A DNA stretch of 64,000 bases from Peptococcaceae bacterium 1198_IL3148 (GCA_036763105.1 JBAIYS010000009.1:1-64000); one strand, 5' to 3'; positions 51,088-59,882 are shown, numbered from the stretch's first letter. Notes: generated by a model from the sequence alone, not told the origin. Translations and numbers: made by a program.

Positions 51088-51182
51088 AAAAAAACATGCA
51101 TCGCTCCCTAATTCGATGCATGTTTTTCAGATATATTTATAACTTAATAAACTATATAAGAACAAGGAGGTGTTCTTAACTT
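51088..51182 (-). ncRNA. Predicted ~95-nt small RNA with an anti-Shine-Dalgarno loop
   Basis: Minus strand: a near-consensus promoter (51189-51217) starts an RNA near 51182. Its first element is a 7-bp hairpin (TAAGAAC/GTTCTTA) whose 8-base loop is ACCTCCTT, the perfect complement of AAGGAGGT and the same as the 16S 3' tail. It ends at a perfect 14-bp hairpin (51090-51103 with 51114-51127) followed by seven T. No reading frame of note lies inside. Confidence 0.6.
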
Positions 51183-51188
51183 AAAAAA

Positions 51189-51217
51189 ATTATAACATAA
51201 TGTCAGCCGCGTGACAA
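51189..51217 (-). promoter_or_regulatory. Promoter of the predicted small RNA
   Basis: TTGTCA (51212-51217), 17 bp, TATAAT (51189-51194) on the minus strand. It is 45-50 bp past the end of the NDH-2 gene and after that gene's terminator. Confidence 0.65.
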
Positions 51218-51231
51218 CCGCTATGTTGGCA

Positions 51232-51268
51232 TAAAGGGGCTGTTGCAAAAGTATTTTGCAACAGCCTC
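51232..51268 (-). terminator. Terminator after the NDH-2 gene
   Basis: GGCTGTTGCAAAA and TTTTGCAACAGCC form a perfect 13-bp stem with a 3-base loop just past the stop codon. Similar in sequence to the terminator at 2785-2816. Confidence 0.8.
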
Positions 51269-51271
51269 TCT

Positions 51272-52537
51272 TTATTTATGGTAATTGCATTTATATACAT
51301 AATTCATTCGATTAAGCCCGGATACATCACAAAATAATGATTTAATACCCCCCAGTGCAAAACTGTATTTTAGGGGAATTAAGTTTTTAACCCGCAGGGC
51401 CACTGGGCCCTGTAGCTTGATGAACTTGAGCTTGTTGACTGCCTCTCCCACCGCTGTATGGCGACCGATGTGAATCAGCAAAAATATAATCGATGGCTGA
51501 TAAGGCTTCTTCGGTAGACCGATGATATCAGCAAAGATATTTTCGGCCGCCGCCTGGCCCTGCTGTCTAGCCGCTTGGGCGGTGGCAATGACCGGTTTTC
51601 CAGTCTTGGGGTCTTTAACCAGTGCACTATCACCAATGACGTAAACGTTTTCATCTTCAGGACACTGCAAGTACTGATTTACCTCCACCCGGCCCCGGGC
51701 ATCGGTTTTTAATCCTGTTTCGGTTGCCAGCCTGTTGGCTCTGATGCCGCCGGTCCAAATAAAGTCGGTATAGTTTATTTCCCGTCCGGATGCTAAATAA
51801 ACTGTGTCTGCAGTGGCTTTTTTAATAAAGTCACCTGTCACCACCTCGACGCCAAGCTTTTTCAAGGTTCTCTCAGCATATTGGTATACCTGGGCTGACA
51901 TGCCTGGCAACAGATGGGGACTACCTTCCACCAGGATGATTTGATACTGCTGGGCTTTAATAATTCCCAGATCTTGCAATTCGCCCAATTGGTCCGCCAA
52001 TTCACCGGCAAACTCCACCCCCGTTAGTCCACCGCCCCCAACCACAAAGGTTTTTTTCGGCGCTAGGGGTGCCGCCACCAAATCTGCTATTACCTTATCC
52101 ACCCTGGTTTTGATTTGACAAGCATTTTTTAAGCTGTTTAAGCTAATACTGTGTTCCTTTAAGCCAGGAATATTAAAGTACTCCGCTTCGCTGCCCAGCG
52201 CATTCACCAAATAGCGATAGGGTATTCTTTTATCACCGTTTACAATCACATGTCTATTTTGATAATCGATGTTATCTATATGTCCTCTAACAAATTTGAT
52301 ATTGTGGTCATCCAATACTATATCCATTGAAACCCGAGCTTCATTGATATCCTTGGTGCCAGCAGCAGGCTGATATAGTTGAGTCCTTAGTGTATGAAAA
52401 TCATGTTTATCTATTAAAACAATTTGATATTCGTTGTGTAAGTTAAAATTTTCATTCCTAAATAACAATTCATCTAACATATGGGCGACCTTAATGCCGC
52501 CATAACCCGCACCTAATATTACAATTTGTTCTGCCAC
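51272..52537 (-). CDS. Type II NADH dehydrogenase (NDH-2)-like flavoprotein
   Basis: 421-residue FAD/NAD oxidoreductase. FAD site IVILGAGYGGIKVAHMLDEL, NAD site KTFVVGGGGLTGVEFAGELAD, and DENVYVIGDSALVKDP. The C-terminal part (LKYSFALGGIKSLFCDVSGLNRMNYVY) can lie on the membrane, as in NDH-2 enzymes that reduce menaquinone without pumping protons. GTG start with AGGGGGTGAG. Its promoter has regulon site 6, which links it to NADH from Lpd and the Etf pathway (inference). Confidence 0.9.
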   Translation of the reverse strand: MAEQIVILGAGYGGIKVAHMLDELLFRNENFNLHNEYQIVLIDKHDFHTLRTQLYQPAAGTKDINEARVSMDIVLDDHNIKFVRGHIDNIDYQNRHVIVNGDKRIPYRYLVNALGSEAEYFNIPGLKEHSISLNSLKNACQIKTRVDKVIADLVAAPLAPKKTFVVGGGGLTGVEFAGELADQLGELQDLGIIKAQQYQIILVEGSPHLLPGMSAQVYQYAERTLKKLGVEVVTGDFIKKATADTVYLASGREINYTDFIWTGGIRANRLATETGLKTDARGRVEVNQYLQCPEDENVYVIGDSALVKDPKTGKPVIATAQAARQQGQAAAENIFADIIGLPKKPYQPSIIFLLIHIGRHTAVGEAVNKLKFIKLQGPVALRVKNLIPLKYSFALGGIKSLFCDVSGLNRMNYVYKCNYHK

Positions 52538-52581
52538 GTGCTCACCCCCTGTTAGCTAGTTGTGGCTTAACTTATGTGATA

Positions 52582-52624
52582 AGTATAACATACACATTGA
52601 AGATATTATATAGTTTACACTACA
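52582..52624 (-). promoter_or_regulatory. Regulon site and promoter 6: upstream of NDH-2
   Basis: Minus strand TGTAGT-gtaa-ACTATA (52609-52624), one mismatch to perfect symmetry, 21 bp, then -10 TATACT (about 52582-52587). Confidence 0.7.
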
Positions 52625-52746
52625 AAAGAACCAAAATGGTCATTCTTTTTTTCTATATCAGGTATTGAAACTCTTGACAAATTACCGAAGTTAAGCAAGC
52701 GTCTTAGCTTTTCTTATTTTATCCTATACCTTTTGATTGTAAAAAT

Positions 52747-52776
52747 AAAGAGACCGAATGGTATTTCGGCCTCTTT
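52747..52776 (-). terminator. Terminator after the SASP-like gene
   Basis: AAAGAGGCCGAA, short loop, TTCGGTCTCTTT then ATTTTT on the minus strand. Confidence 0.75.
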
Positions 52777-52780
52777 AATG

Positions 52781-52948
52781 CTACATCAATTCATTTGCCT
52801 TTTCCAGCGCTATTCTAACCATGTTGCCGCATTGTCTGGAGGTTAGGTTTCCATAGTCACTATGTTCACCTTCAATTAGACCTTCAACACCTTGCTGATG
52901 GGCTGCATAGTGCTTCATTTTCCAATTCATCACTTTATCTCTACCCAT
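52781..52948 (-). CDS. Small acid-soluble spore protein-like, 55 aa
   Basis: MGRDKVMNWKMKHYAAHQQG, then YGNLTSRQCGNMVRIALEKA: the second part resembles the DNA-binding end of alpha/beta-type SASPs (GDLTAREAG...GNMVRKMIEIAE type), but shorter by several residues (no full GxxGG stretch). Start MGR is also seen in SspF. AGGGGG is 8 bp before the ATG, and a terminator follows. Probably a minor SASP, with confidence limited by the deletion. Confidence 0.65.
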   Translation of the reverse strand: MGRDKVMNWKMKHYAAHQQGVEGLIEGEHSDYGNLTSRQCGNMVRIALEKANELM

Positions 52949-53116
52949 GAAAGCAACCCCCTTTTAATTTAGATGATTTGTTGGTTTTAGTTTGTGCCAC
53001 AAAAACAATTGTATGACAAGTAAGTAAAGGCAGGTTGGTATATGGTTTCCTTTTTTGATTTATAATTTCTAAAATAATTTACATTGTCCTGCTGGCATAA
53101 GCTTGTTTTAATTATG

Positions 53117-53176
53117 AATTCTGAATTTTGAATTATGAATGGATGGTTCGCCATTTAATTCCTAATTCATAATTGC
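53117..53176. repeat. AATTCATAATTC-rich repeat fragment
   Basis: Palindromic A/T-rich stretch with TTTTGAATTATGAAT and GGATGG-TTCGCC that matches the flank of repeat copy B (4650-4695). It sits after the gerB-like gene. Confidence 0.55.
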
Positions 53177-53180
53177 TTTT

Positions 53181-54314
53181 TTATTTATTTTTCTTCCTTT
53201 GATCAATTTGTTGGCTGTCTATGCCTCGGGCGGCTGCAATCATTAGCAACAATAGCGGCACCAGGAACGTTAGTACTAGCAATAGCGGGGTAATAACATA
53301 TACAGACAGTGCTCTAAAATCAAAGTTTGATCGAAACCCCAAGGCCACTACCATAACCATAATTACACCTAACGGCAACACTGTTTGCCGGTAATGCTTC
53401 AAACCGGCCCACTGTTGAATTGCCAAGCAACCGGCATAGTAAAAAATTGCTCCCAAAATCCAGTAACCAAACCACCACACCCCCAACAATAGCGGGTCTA
53501 ACCGTTCTAAAAAATCCCCTATTTCGATCATCCGAATCATTGCAAAGGTGGGAAATAAGAAATTTTGGGTTTGTCTTTCGCCATAGATCATAATCACTGA
53601 GTAGCTGGCTGCCAAAGCCAAGGTAATGGCAGCCATAGCCATTATCTGGGTTTTAAATAGCCTTCGGGAAGATGTTGATTTTAGATAGGGGTAAACCATT
53701 AAACTTAAAGACAAATAACCCATTCTGGCCATCATCAATACCGTCCCCAGTAACAGTGGTACTAAGCCATGGTTCAAAAAGGGTTGTAGCAATTGCAACT
53801 GGTAATTGGGGATATTTAACAGCACAAACAGCACCATCAGTAACAGGGCCGGCAAAGTAATAATTTGCGTAATTCTCACCATACTTTCTAAGCCCAGCCA
53901 CACTAAATATACCTTTGGTATAAAATGCAACAGCGCGATCACTATGACGGGTATTTGTGGTGAAAAGCTGGTGAGCATTAAAAAGTTTACTTCCATGGAA
54001 ACTAAAATTGGTATTGCAATAAAAAATAGGATATAAAGGATACCAATTATTTTACCCAAAAACTTGCCCAACAATGCCGGCGCATATTGAATAATGCTGT
54101 GCCGGGGAAAGCGCTGGGCCAGTTTGGTATAAATCGACACCAATAACAACATATAAACCATTGATAATAATAAAGAAAAATAGATATCCCTGCCAGCAAA
54201 GTCAAAAATGGCACTGATAATAGAAGCATTGCCGGCGGTCAAAATACAAATGATAATAATAGTAGCAAGTTGCTGTAACGTTATTTCAGGGCGCCCCAAT
54301 GCATTCACCCTCAC
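53181..54314 (-). CDS. Spore germination protein, GerAB family permease
   Basis: 377 residues with about ten membrane helices, GerAB/GerKB family (amino-acid permease-like subunit of germinant receptors). Start: ITLQQLATIIIICILTAGNASIIS and FPRHSIIQYAPALLGKFLGKIIGILYILFF. GTG start overlapping the GerC stop by 4 bp. It senses the germinant in the inner spore membrane, together with GerA and GerC. Confidence 0.92.
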   Translation of the reverse strand: MRVNALGRPEITLQQLATIIIICILTAGNASIISAIFDFAGRDIYFSLLLSMVYMLLLVSIYTKLAQRFPRHSIIQYAPALLGKFLGKIIGILYILFFIAIPILVSMEVNFLMLTSFSPQIPVIVIALLHFIPKVYLVWLGLESMVRITQIITLPALLLMVLFVLLNIPNYQLQLLQPFLNHGLVPLLLGTVLMMARMGYLSLSLMVYPYLKSTSSRRLFKTQIMAMAAITLALAASYSVIMIYGERQTQNFLFPTFAMIRMIEIGDFLERLDPLLLGVWWFGYWILGAIFYYAGCLAIQQWAGLKHYRQTVLPLGVIMVMVVALGFRSNFDFRALSVYVITPLLLVLTFLVPLLLLMIAAARGIDSQQIDQRKKNK

Positions 54315-55480
54315 TCATCAAATTTTTTGCCCGCCTTGAGCCCGTTGGATATCACCCGACAGTCAGCATGGATTCTAATCTCCATTTTGGAAAAAAGTTG
54401 GTCCCAGTGGGCCTCCATGTTTTTAAATTCCCGGGGCATTTTGCGATGAAACAGATTGCCAAAGCCAAAAATATCTGCCTGCATTGATTGGGCTGTGGCA
54501 AAAACATTTTCTATGTGACTTACAATGGCCTGGCTCGCGTGTTCTTCAATGGCAGTTACCATTTCTTTGGTCAGCTGACGGCGCAAAATGTTTTCATTGG
54601 CCAAAATTACTTTTTCACTTACCTCCACCTCCACCACCGGGCGGCCATTTTCCAATAGCGGCTTTAATTTGGAGTTGGCTGACAGCACCTCTAAAGCAAT
54701 TTGATTGCCCGGAGTTGTGGGGTCAGCGACTACCGCTAATCCTCCCTGCAGTTTACCGATTGTTAACAGATAACCGCGCATCTGGTCGGTATTAATATAT
54801 CCCACCAGCTTATCCCCTTTAAAAACCCCGGCGCCATCCAACTCAAAGTGTTTTTCTTTGCCCTGTGCCGCTGAAATTGCCTTAAGAGTAGGTATCAAGT
54901 AAGCCCCACTGGGAGCATTGATAAACAAACTCAGATCCTTAAGGTTAACTTCCATGGATTGACCGTGCTTATCTACATTTTTAAAAACATTGGTTATGGC
55001 CATGGCTGGCAGTTGTTCTTCCACCTCAGTCTGCAGTAAATCACTGGCTTGACCACGGCAGGTAACAATTAAAGTGCTATAAAGTAATTCCACATCCCGG
55101 GACACAAAGTCCAACAAGCTGCTGATGCCGGCCTTGGCCGCCTCTTCACCAATGACATATATTTGGTTGTGAGAAAAAAACAACTGTCTGGTGCTTTGCT
55201 TGGCCATGTTCCGCACCGTTTCAAACACTGTGCGGCCCGCTGCGGAATAGCTGATGATGGGACTTTCTTGACCACCACCATTGCCACTGCTACTGGTCTG
55301 TAGCACCGATGTACGCACCACTTGGAGCGTAGTTAAATAATCCTCTCCCGCTCTATCTATACCCACCCCTAATACCAAAAATAAATCCTCAATATCATTG
55401 TTGCCCCAGCAGCCGGTTAACAGAGTTAAAATCAGTATAACTGCCGTTAGTTTAATCAAATGTTTTTTTCGCAAAGGCAT
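54311..55480 (-). CDS. Spore germination lipoprotein, GerAC family
   Basis: 389 residues. Lipoprotein signal with lipobox LLTGC, followed by WGNNDIEDLFLVLGVGIDRA, the GerAC family start, and NQIYVIGEEAAKAGI in the middle. It lies on the outer face of the inner spore membrane. The ATG at 55480 follows GGAGG at a short distance; an earlier in-frame start would overlap gerA. Start and stop codons couple it to gerA and the gerB-like gene. Confidence 0.92.
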   Translation of the reverse strand: MPLRKKHLIKLTAVILILTLLTGCWGNNDIEDLFLVLGVGIDRAGEDYLTTLQVVRTSVLQTSSSGNGGGQESPIISYSAAGRTVFETVRNMAKQSTRQLFFSHNQIYVIGEEAAKAGISSLLDFVSRDVELLYSTLIVTCRGQASDLLQTEVEEQLPAMAITNVFKNVDKHGQSMEVNLKDLSLFINAPSGAYLIPTLKAISAAQGKEKHFELDGAGVFKGDKLVGYINTDQMRGYLLTIGKLQGGLAVVADPTTPGNQIALEVLSANSKLKPLLENGRPVVEVEVSEKVILANENILRRQLTKEMVTAIEEHASQAIVSHIENVFATAQSMQADIFGFGNLFHRKMPREFKNMEAHWDQLFSKMEIRIHADCRVISNGLKAGKKFDE

Positions 55481-55490
55481 TAACCTCCAT

Positions 55491-57049
55491 CTAACTACGC
55501 TGTCTTTTCTTCTGTCTAATTGGTGCCATGCGACCAATGCTACGGGGCCTTAACAATTGTGCCCAGTGGGGTGCCCGCACCAAATTATCCCGACCGTGCT
55601 GGCCAAAAAAATTGGCACCGGTGAGGTAAGGTATCCCAAAGGATTTTAAGGACGCCATATGGGCTAAAATAAAAGCCAAACCAGAAAACAACCCCGGAAA
55701 CCCAAATAGTCCAGCTAAAATAATGATGGGAAACCGCAACAACCTTAAAGTAATACTCAAGTTATAAGCCGGAATAGCAAAGGAAGCGATGCCGGTGGTG
55801 GCCACGATAATAATCATAATTGGTGATACCAAGCCCGCTTGTACCGCCGCCTCACCAATAATCAACGCCCCCACTATGGACACCGCCTGCCCCACTGCCC
55901 GGGGCAAACGGATACCGGCCTCCCGAAACAGTTCAAAGGTGATCTCCATTAACAACGCTTCCATAATGGCCGGTAAAGGTACCCCTTCCCGGCCGGAGGA
56001 GATGGATAGCGCCAATAGAGTGGGAATCATCCCCTGGTGGTAAGTAACCATTGCCACATAGGTGGCCGGCAATGTCAGCGAGATTAACATTGCGGCCAAG
56101 CGCAACCACCGGATTACCGTGCCCGTAAAAATATTTTTCATAATAATCCTCTGAGGCTTGGAAAAATTGCATAAATAGCGTTGGCACCAGCAGCACAAAG
56201 GGAGTACCATCTATGATAATGGCCACCCTGCCCTCCACCAAACCGGCGGGCAACTTTATCCGGGCGCTCGGTATGCTCAATCTGCGGGAAAGGTGAATAG
56301 GGGTGATCCTCAATATACTCTTCAATGTAGCCGCTTTCTAAAATGCTATCGGTATCAATCCCTTTAATGCGCCGCCGCACCTCATCTACAACCTCGGGGT
56401 CCGCCACCCCTTCAATATAGACTAAGGCAATATCTGTACTGGTTAAACGACCAACGGACAACGCCTCAAACCGCAGATAGGGGGTACGAATTCGCCGCCG
56501 CAGTTGGGTGACGTTGTTTAACAGCATTTCAGTAAAGGCTTCCTTTGGTCCCCGCACCACCTCTTCGGCGTTAGGTTCCCCAATGGATCGGCCCTTAAAG
56601 CCCTTGGTACCACAAATGATGGCCGTATCAAAGCCATCAATTAAGATGGCAGTGTCCCCAAAGATTACCCCCTCCACCAGTTGGTCAAAGTCCCGAGCCA
56701 CATAGACTTCACCAATGGTGAGGGCGGTATGCCACATCACATCAAAGGCATCCTTTTCCGGTATCGGTGGTGCCTGTAACATAATGGATTTTAATAAATT
56801 CTCATTAATCTCATGGGCATCCGCCATATTATCTAGATATAGAATGATGGCGTTAGGGCCATGATGGGCTAGCGTAACATCTCTGAAATTTACATCCAAA
56901 CTGCTGCCTAAAATGTGTTGTAACATTTCCTTATTGAACTTTAAATCCCGCTTGAGATGCTGGGGACGAAAATTATTGCCAGTGATACCCTTTGCCGCTA
57001 TCCCATTGGATAATTTATGCCGCCCTTTTGTCCACTTTTTCCACCACAT
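55491..57049 (-). pseudogene. Spore germination protein GerA family, two frameshifts
   Basis: A GerAA-type gene (about 515 residues if intact). The first part (57049 to about 56250) ends [13 protein letters not shown]. The next segment ([19 protein letters not shown]... [13 protein letters not shown]) is in another frame, and the membrane part ([21 protein letters not shown]... ) in a third. The first shift is an extra base near 56246-56251 (GGCGGGC); the second is an extra base in the A5 run at 56127-56131. Either error in the sequence or a broken gene. The other two receptor genes are intact. Confidence 0.85.
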
Positions 57050-57217
57050 GACAATGCCACCCCCATTAATAAACAAGTCCGCCTTTATTTTGCACCACAA
57101 CCAAGTTAAATATTTACATTAATGCTTAATTAAGCCATTAAAGCATTTGTCTGTAATGCATAACGGCAATTTTTACGAGCATATTAAAGTTAAATTTAAT
57201 TGAAGGGTGGTGAAAAA

Positions 57218-57580
57218 ATGAGTAGAACCACAATGGCCCTGATTGTAAAATTTATTATGACCTTCTTGGCCGCTTGGATAATTTTTGGCGTAATGTTGGA
57301 CAACCCACTATCCCATGTACTTTTATTAAGTGCTTTAGGCACAGCCATAAACTATCTGCTGGGCGACTTGATGGTGTTACCTAAATTTGGCAACGCTGTA
57401 GCTTCGGTGGGTGACGGTGTGATGGCAGCGCTTACTGCCTATATTTTAGACATGCTGATCCCGGTTTTTGAAACTACCTTTACCGCACTAATATTATTTA
57501 CCTTGGCTGTGGCGGCCTTTGAATATTTCTTCCATCAATACTTACTAAAAGATGAAAAGGTGGCTCCCAATAAGGACTAA
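57218..57580 (+). CDS. DUF2512 family membrane protein
   Basis: 120 residues with four membrane helices (IVKFIMTFLAAWIIFGVML, VLLLSALGTAINYLLGDL, VGDGVMAALTAYILDML, FTALILFTLAVAAFEYFFHQYLL). Matches DUF2512/YndM-like proteins of spore formers, of unknown function. Start at the MSRTTMAL ATG (57218) behind AGGGTGGTG. Confidence 0.85.
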   Translation: MSRTTMALIVKFIMTFLAAWIIFGVMLDNPLSHVLLLSALGTAINYLLGDLMVLPKFGNAVASVGDGVMAALTAYILDMLIPVFETTFTALILFTLAVAAFEYFFHQYLLKDEKVAPNKD

Positions 57581-57592
57581 AGAAAATTTAGG

Positions 57593-57622
57593 CCCAGTGA
57601 ATTAATTCACTGGGTCATTTAT
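57593..57622 (+). terminator. Terminator after the DUF2512 gene
   Basis: CCCAGTGAAT and ATTCACTGGG with a 2-base gap and a TCATTTATGTTTTT tail. Confidence 0.75.
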
Positions 57623-57672
57623 GTTTTTAAATTTGGTCATACTATCGTTAATAAATAATTGGGGGTTATGTA

Positions 57673-58497
57673 ATGGGAAATAAATTAGTGGAAGGGTTAT
57701 CAGTCTCAGCAACCTCGGCTCAGCAAGTTAAGCCGGACATATTTGTGTTAGACTTTACCATTGTTACCGCCTGTCTGCTGGGTCATCCCCAGGATAAAAA
57801 CTGGGTGTTGGTGGATACCGGGCTAGAAAACTCGGCAGATTTTATTTTGCAATCTGTGGACCAGCGCTTCGGTCAGGGCAGCCGGCCCCAGGCTATAATT
57901 CTCACCCACGGCCATTTCGACCATGTGGGCTCGGTAATTACGTTGGCTAACCACTGGGATGTGCCGGTTTATGCTCATCCATTAGAATTACCTTATATTA
58001 CTGGTAAAAAAGATTACCCCATGCCGGACCCCACCGTGGGTGGTGGCATGGTGGCACAAATGTCGCCCACCTTCCCTCACACCAGTATTAACTTAGGACA
58101 CCGGGCAGTGGCCTTACCGGATGACGGCAGTGTACCCGGCATTGCTGGTTGGCGTTGGCTACATACCCCTGGTCATACCCCGGGACATATCTGCCTGTTC
58201 CGACATCAAGATCGAGTACTGTTGGCGGCAGATGCCTTCACCACCGTCAAGCAAGAATCCTTACTATCAGTGGTCACCCAAAGCGAACAGATTAGCGGTC
58301 CACCGGCTTACCTAACCACCGATTGGCAAGCCGCCGAAGCTTCGGTAAATAAATTGCGAGATCTCGGGCCGTCTTTGGTCATCCCCAGCCACGGGCAACC
58401 AATGCAAGGGCAGGAATTGACTCAACATTTATCAATGCTGACCCAACATTTTGCCGAAATGGCAATGCCCGAGCAAGGGCGCTTTGTGGAAGAGTAG
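57673..58497 (+). CDS. MBL-fold metallo-hydrolase
   Basis: 274 residues. Metallo-beta-lactamase fold with the metal motif THGHFDHVG (HxHxDH), then HTPGHTPGHICLF (second His), AADAF (bridging Asp), and SHGQP (last His). Glyoxalase II-like arrangement; the substrate is not known. ATG follows GGGGGTTATGTA. 57 bp before the flavoprotein gene. Confidence 0.9.
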   Translation: MGNKLVEGLSVSATSAQQVKPDIFVLDFTIVTACLLGHPQDKNWVLVDTGLENSADFILQSVDQRFGQGSRPQAIILTHGHFDHVGSVITLANHWDVPVYAHPLELPYITGKKDYPMPDPTVGGGMVAQMSPTFPHTSINLGHRAVALPDDGSVPGIAGWRWLHTPGHTPGHICLFRHQDRVLLAADAFTTVKQESLLSVVTQSEQISGPPAYLTTDWQAAEASVNKLRDLGPSLVIPSHGQPMQGQELTQHLSMLTQHFAEMAMPEQGRFVEE

Positions 58498-58554
58498 TGA
58501 GACACTGGAGATGATCAACCCCGTATGGTAATATAGTACCGAGGTGAAACAGAT

Positions 58555-59790
58555 ATGGCAGTAGCAAATAAAGTAATTATCGTTGGCGGAGGAGCCGCCG
58601 GCATGTTGGCGGCCATTGTAGCCAAAAGACAGGGTGCTGAAGTTACCATACTGGAACGAAACCCGCGCATTGGCAAAAAAATATTGGCCACTGGAAACGG
58701 TCGTTGTAATTTCACCAACATCAACACCGATATCACTTATTACCACGGCAACAACCCCAAATTTGCCTATAACGCATTGTCAAGTTTTAGTTATCAAGAT
58801 ACCATTGACTTTTTTGCCGGGCTGGGCATTGCCCACAAAGTGGAGGAGCTGGGTAAAGTTTTTCCCATGTCCAATCAGGCTTCCAGTTTTTTAGATGTAA
58901 TGCTGTACGAACTAAATGAACTTGGTGTAAACATTACCTGCAATGCCTTGGTCAAAAAAATTACTAAGGCGAAGGGCAAATTTATTATTGAATTGGAGGA
59001 TAATTCCACCGTTCGAGGGGATAAGGTGATCATTGCCACCGGCGGTAAGGCAGCACCTGCCACCGGTTCAGATGGCAATGGATATGAATTGGCCAGCCAA
59101 CTGGGACACACCATTACCGACATTTTTCCTGGACTGGTGCAGTTAAAGTTGGAAGGGAATTTTTTTAAACAAATTGATGGGGTCAAATTTGTCGGCACCG
59201 CTGAAATTTTATCTGACAACAAGGCGCTGGCCAAAGACCGGGGAGACATTCTGTTCGGCAATTATGGCGTCTCCGGTCCACCGATTTTTCAAATCAGCAG
59301 AAAAGCAGCGGAACTTTTGCGTCAGAATAAAGATGCCACGCTAAAAATCAGCATCATCGACGTCATGTCTAAGGAGGAACTGAGCCAACTGCTGGCCACC
59401 CGGTTTAAAAACAATCCCAAAAAGGCGCTGGATTTCAGCCTGGTGGGCCTAATTAACAAAAGATTGATCCCGGTGTTGCTGAAGGAAGCAGGGTTTACCG
59501 ATCTTAAGATTCCGGTGGGCAACCTTTCTCATAAGCAGCAACAAAGGATTGTGAACATCCTAACCGATTGGCGCTTTAAAGTGCGGGGCACCAAGAGTTG
59601 GCCCAGCGCCCAAGTAACCGCCGGTGGAGTTTCCACCAAAGAAATCAACCCCGCCACCATGGAATCAAAACTGGTGCCCGGCCTATATTTTGCCGGCGAA
59701 ATCATCGATATTGACGGGCAATGCGGCGGCTTTAATCTGCAATGGGCCTGGTCATCGGGATTCGTAGCCGGACAAAATGCCGCCCATTAA
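58555..59790 (+). CDS. HI0933/YhiN-family flavoprotein (NAD(P)/FAD-dependent)
   Basis: 411 residues. FAD site VIIVGGGAAGMLAAIVAKRQGA, then RNPRIGKKILATGNGRCNFTN (family signature), VIIATGGKAAPATGSDGNGYEL, and the C-terminal GLYFAGEIIDIDGQCGGFNLQWAWSSG. Related to the BaiN group. Physiological reaction unknown. GAGGTG precedes the ATG. Confidence 0.92.
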   Translation: MAVANKVIIVGGGAAGMLAAIVAKRQGAEVTILERNPRIGKKILATGNGRCNFTNINTDITYYHGNNPKFAYNALSSFSYQDTIDFFAGLGIAHKVEELGKVFPMSNQASSFLDVMLYELNELGVNITCNALVKKITKAKGKFIIELEDNSTVRGDKVIIATGGKAAPATGSDGNGYELASQLGHTITDIFPGLVQLKLEGNFFKQIDGVKFVGTAEILSDNKALAKDRGDILFGNYGVSGPPIFQISRKAAELLRQNKDATLKISIIDVMSKEELSQLLATRFKNNPKKALDFSLVGLINKRLIPVLLKEAGFTDLKIPVGNLSHKQQQRIVNILTDWRFKVRGTKSWPSAQVTAGGVSTKEINPATMESKLVPGLYFAGEIIDIDGQCGGFNLQWAWSSGFVAGQNAAH

Positions 59791-59793
59791 AAG

Positions 59794-59864
59794 AAGACAG
59801 GGGGACAGGTCCCTTGTCTTCTTTTGTTTCTACAAATAAGACAGGGGACCTGTCCCCCTGTCTT
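59794..59864. repeat. GACAGGGGGACAGGTCCC-type hairpin repeat
   Basis: Two perfect 20-bp inverted arms (59794-59813 and 59845-59864). Same unit as at 44993-45089. It lies between convergent genes and may also serve as a terminator for both. Confidence 0.8.
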
Positions 59865-59882
59865 GCCTGGTCTATTTTGTTT

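Noticed and set aside
51157-51194. AAGGAGGT on the plus strand as the ribosome site of a plus-strand gene
   Set aside because: The only ATG downstream (near 51200) opens a four-codon frame. The minus-strand promoter and terminator explain the segment better.
55491-57100. gerA region as two or three separate genes
   Set aside because: The pieces join end to end into one GerA protein after two single-base shifts, and the middle and last pieces have no proper starts.
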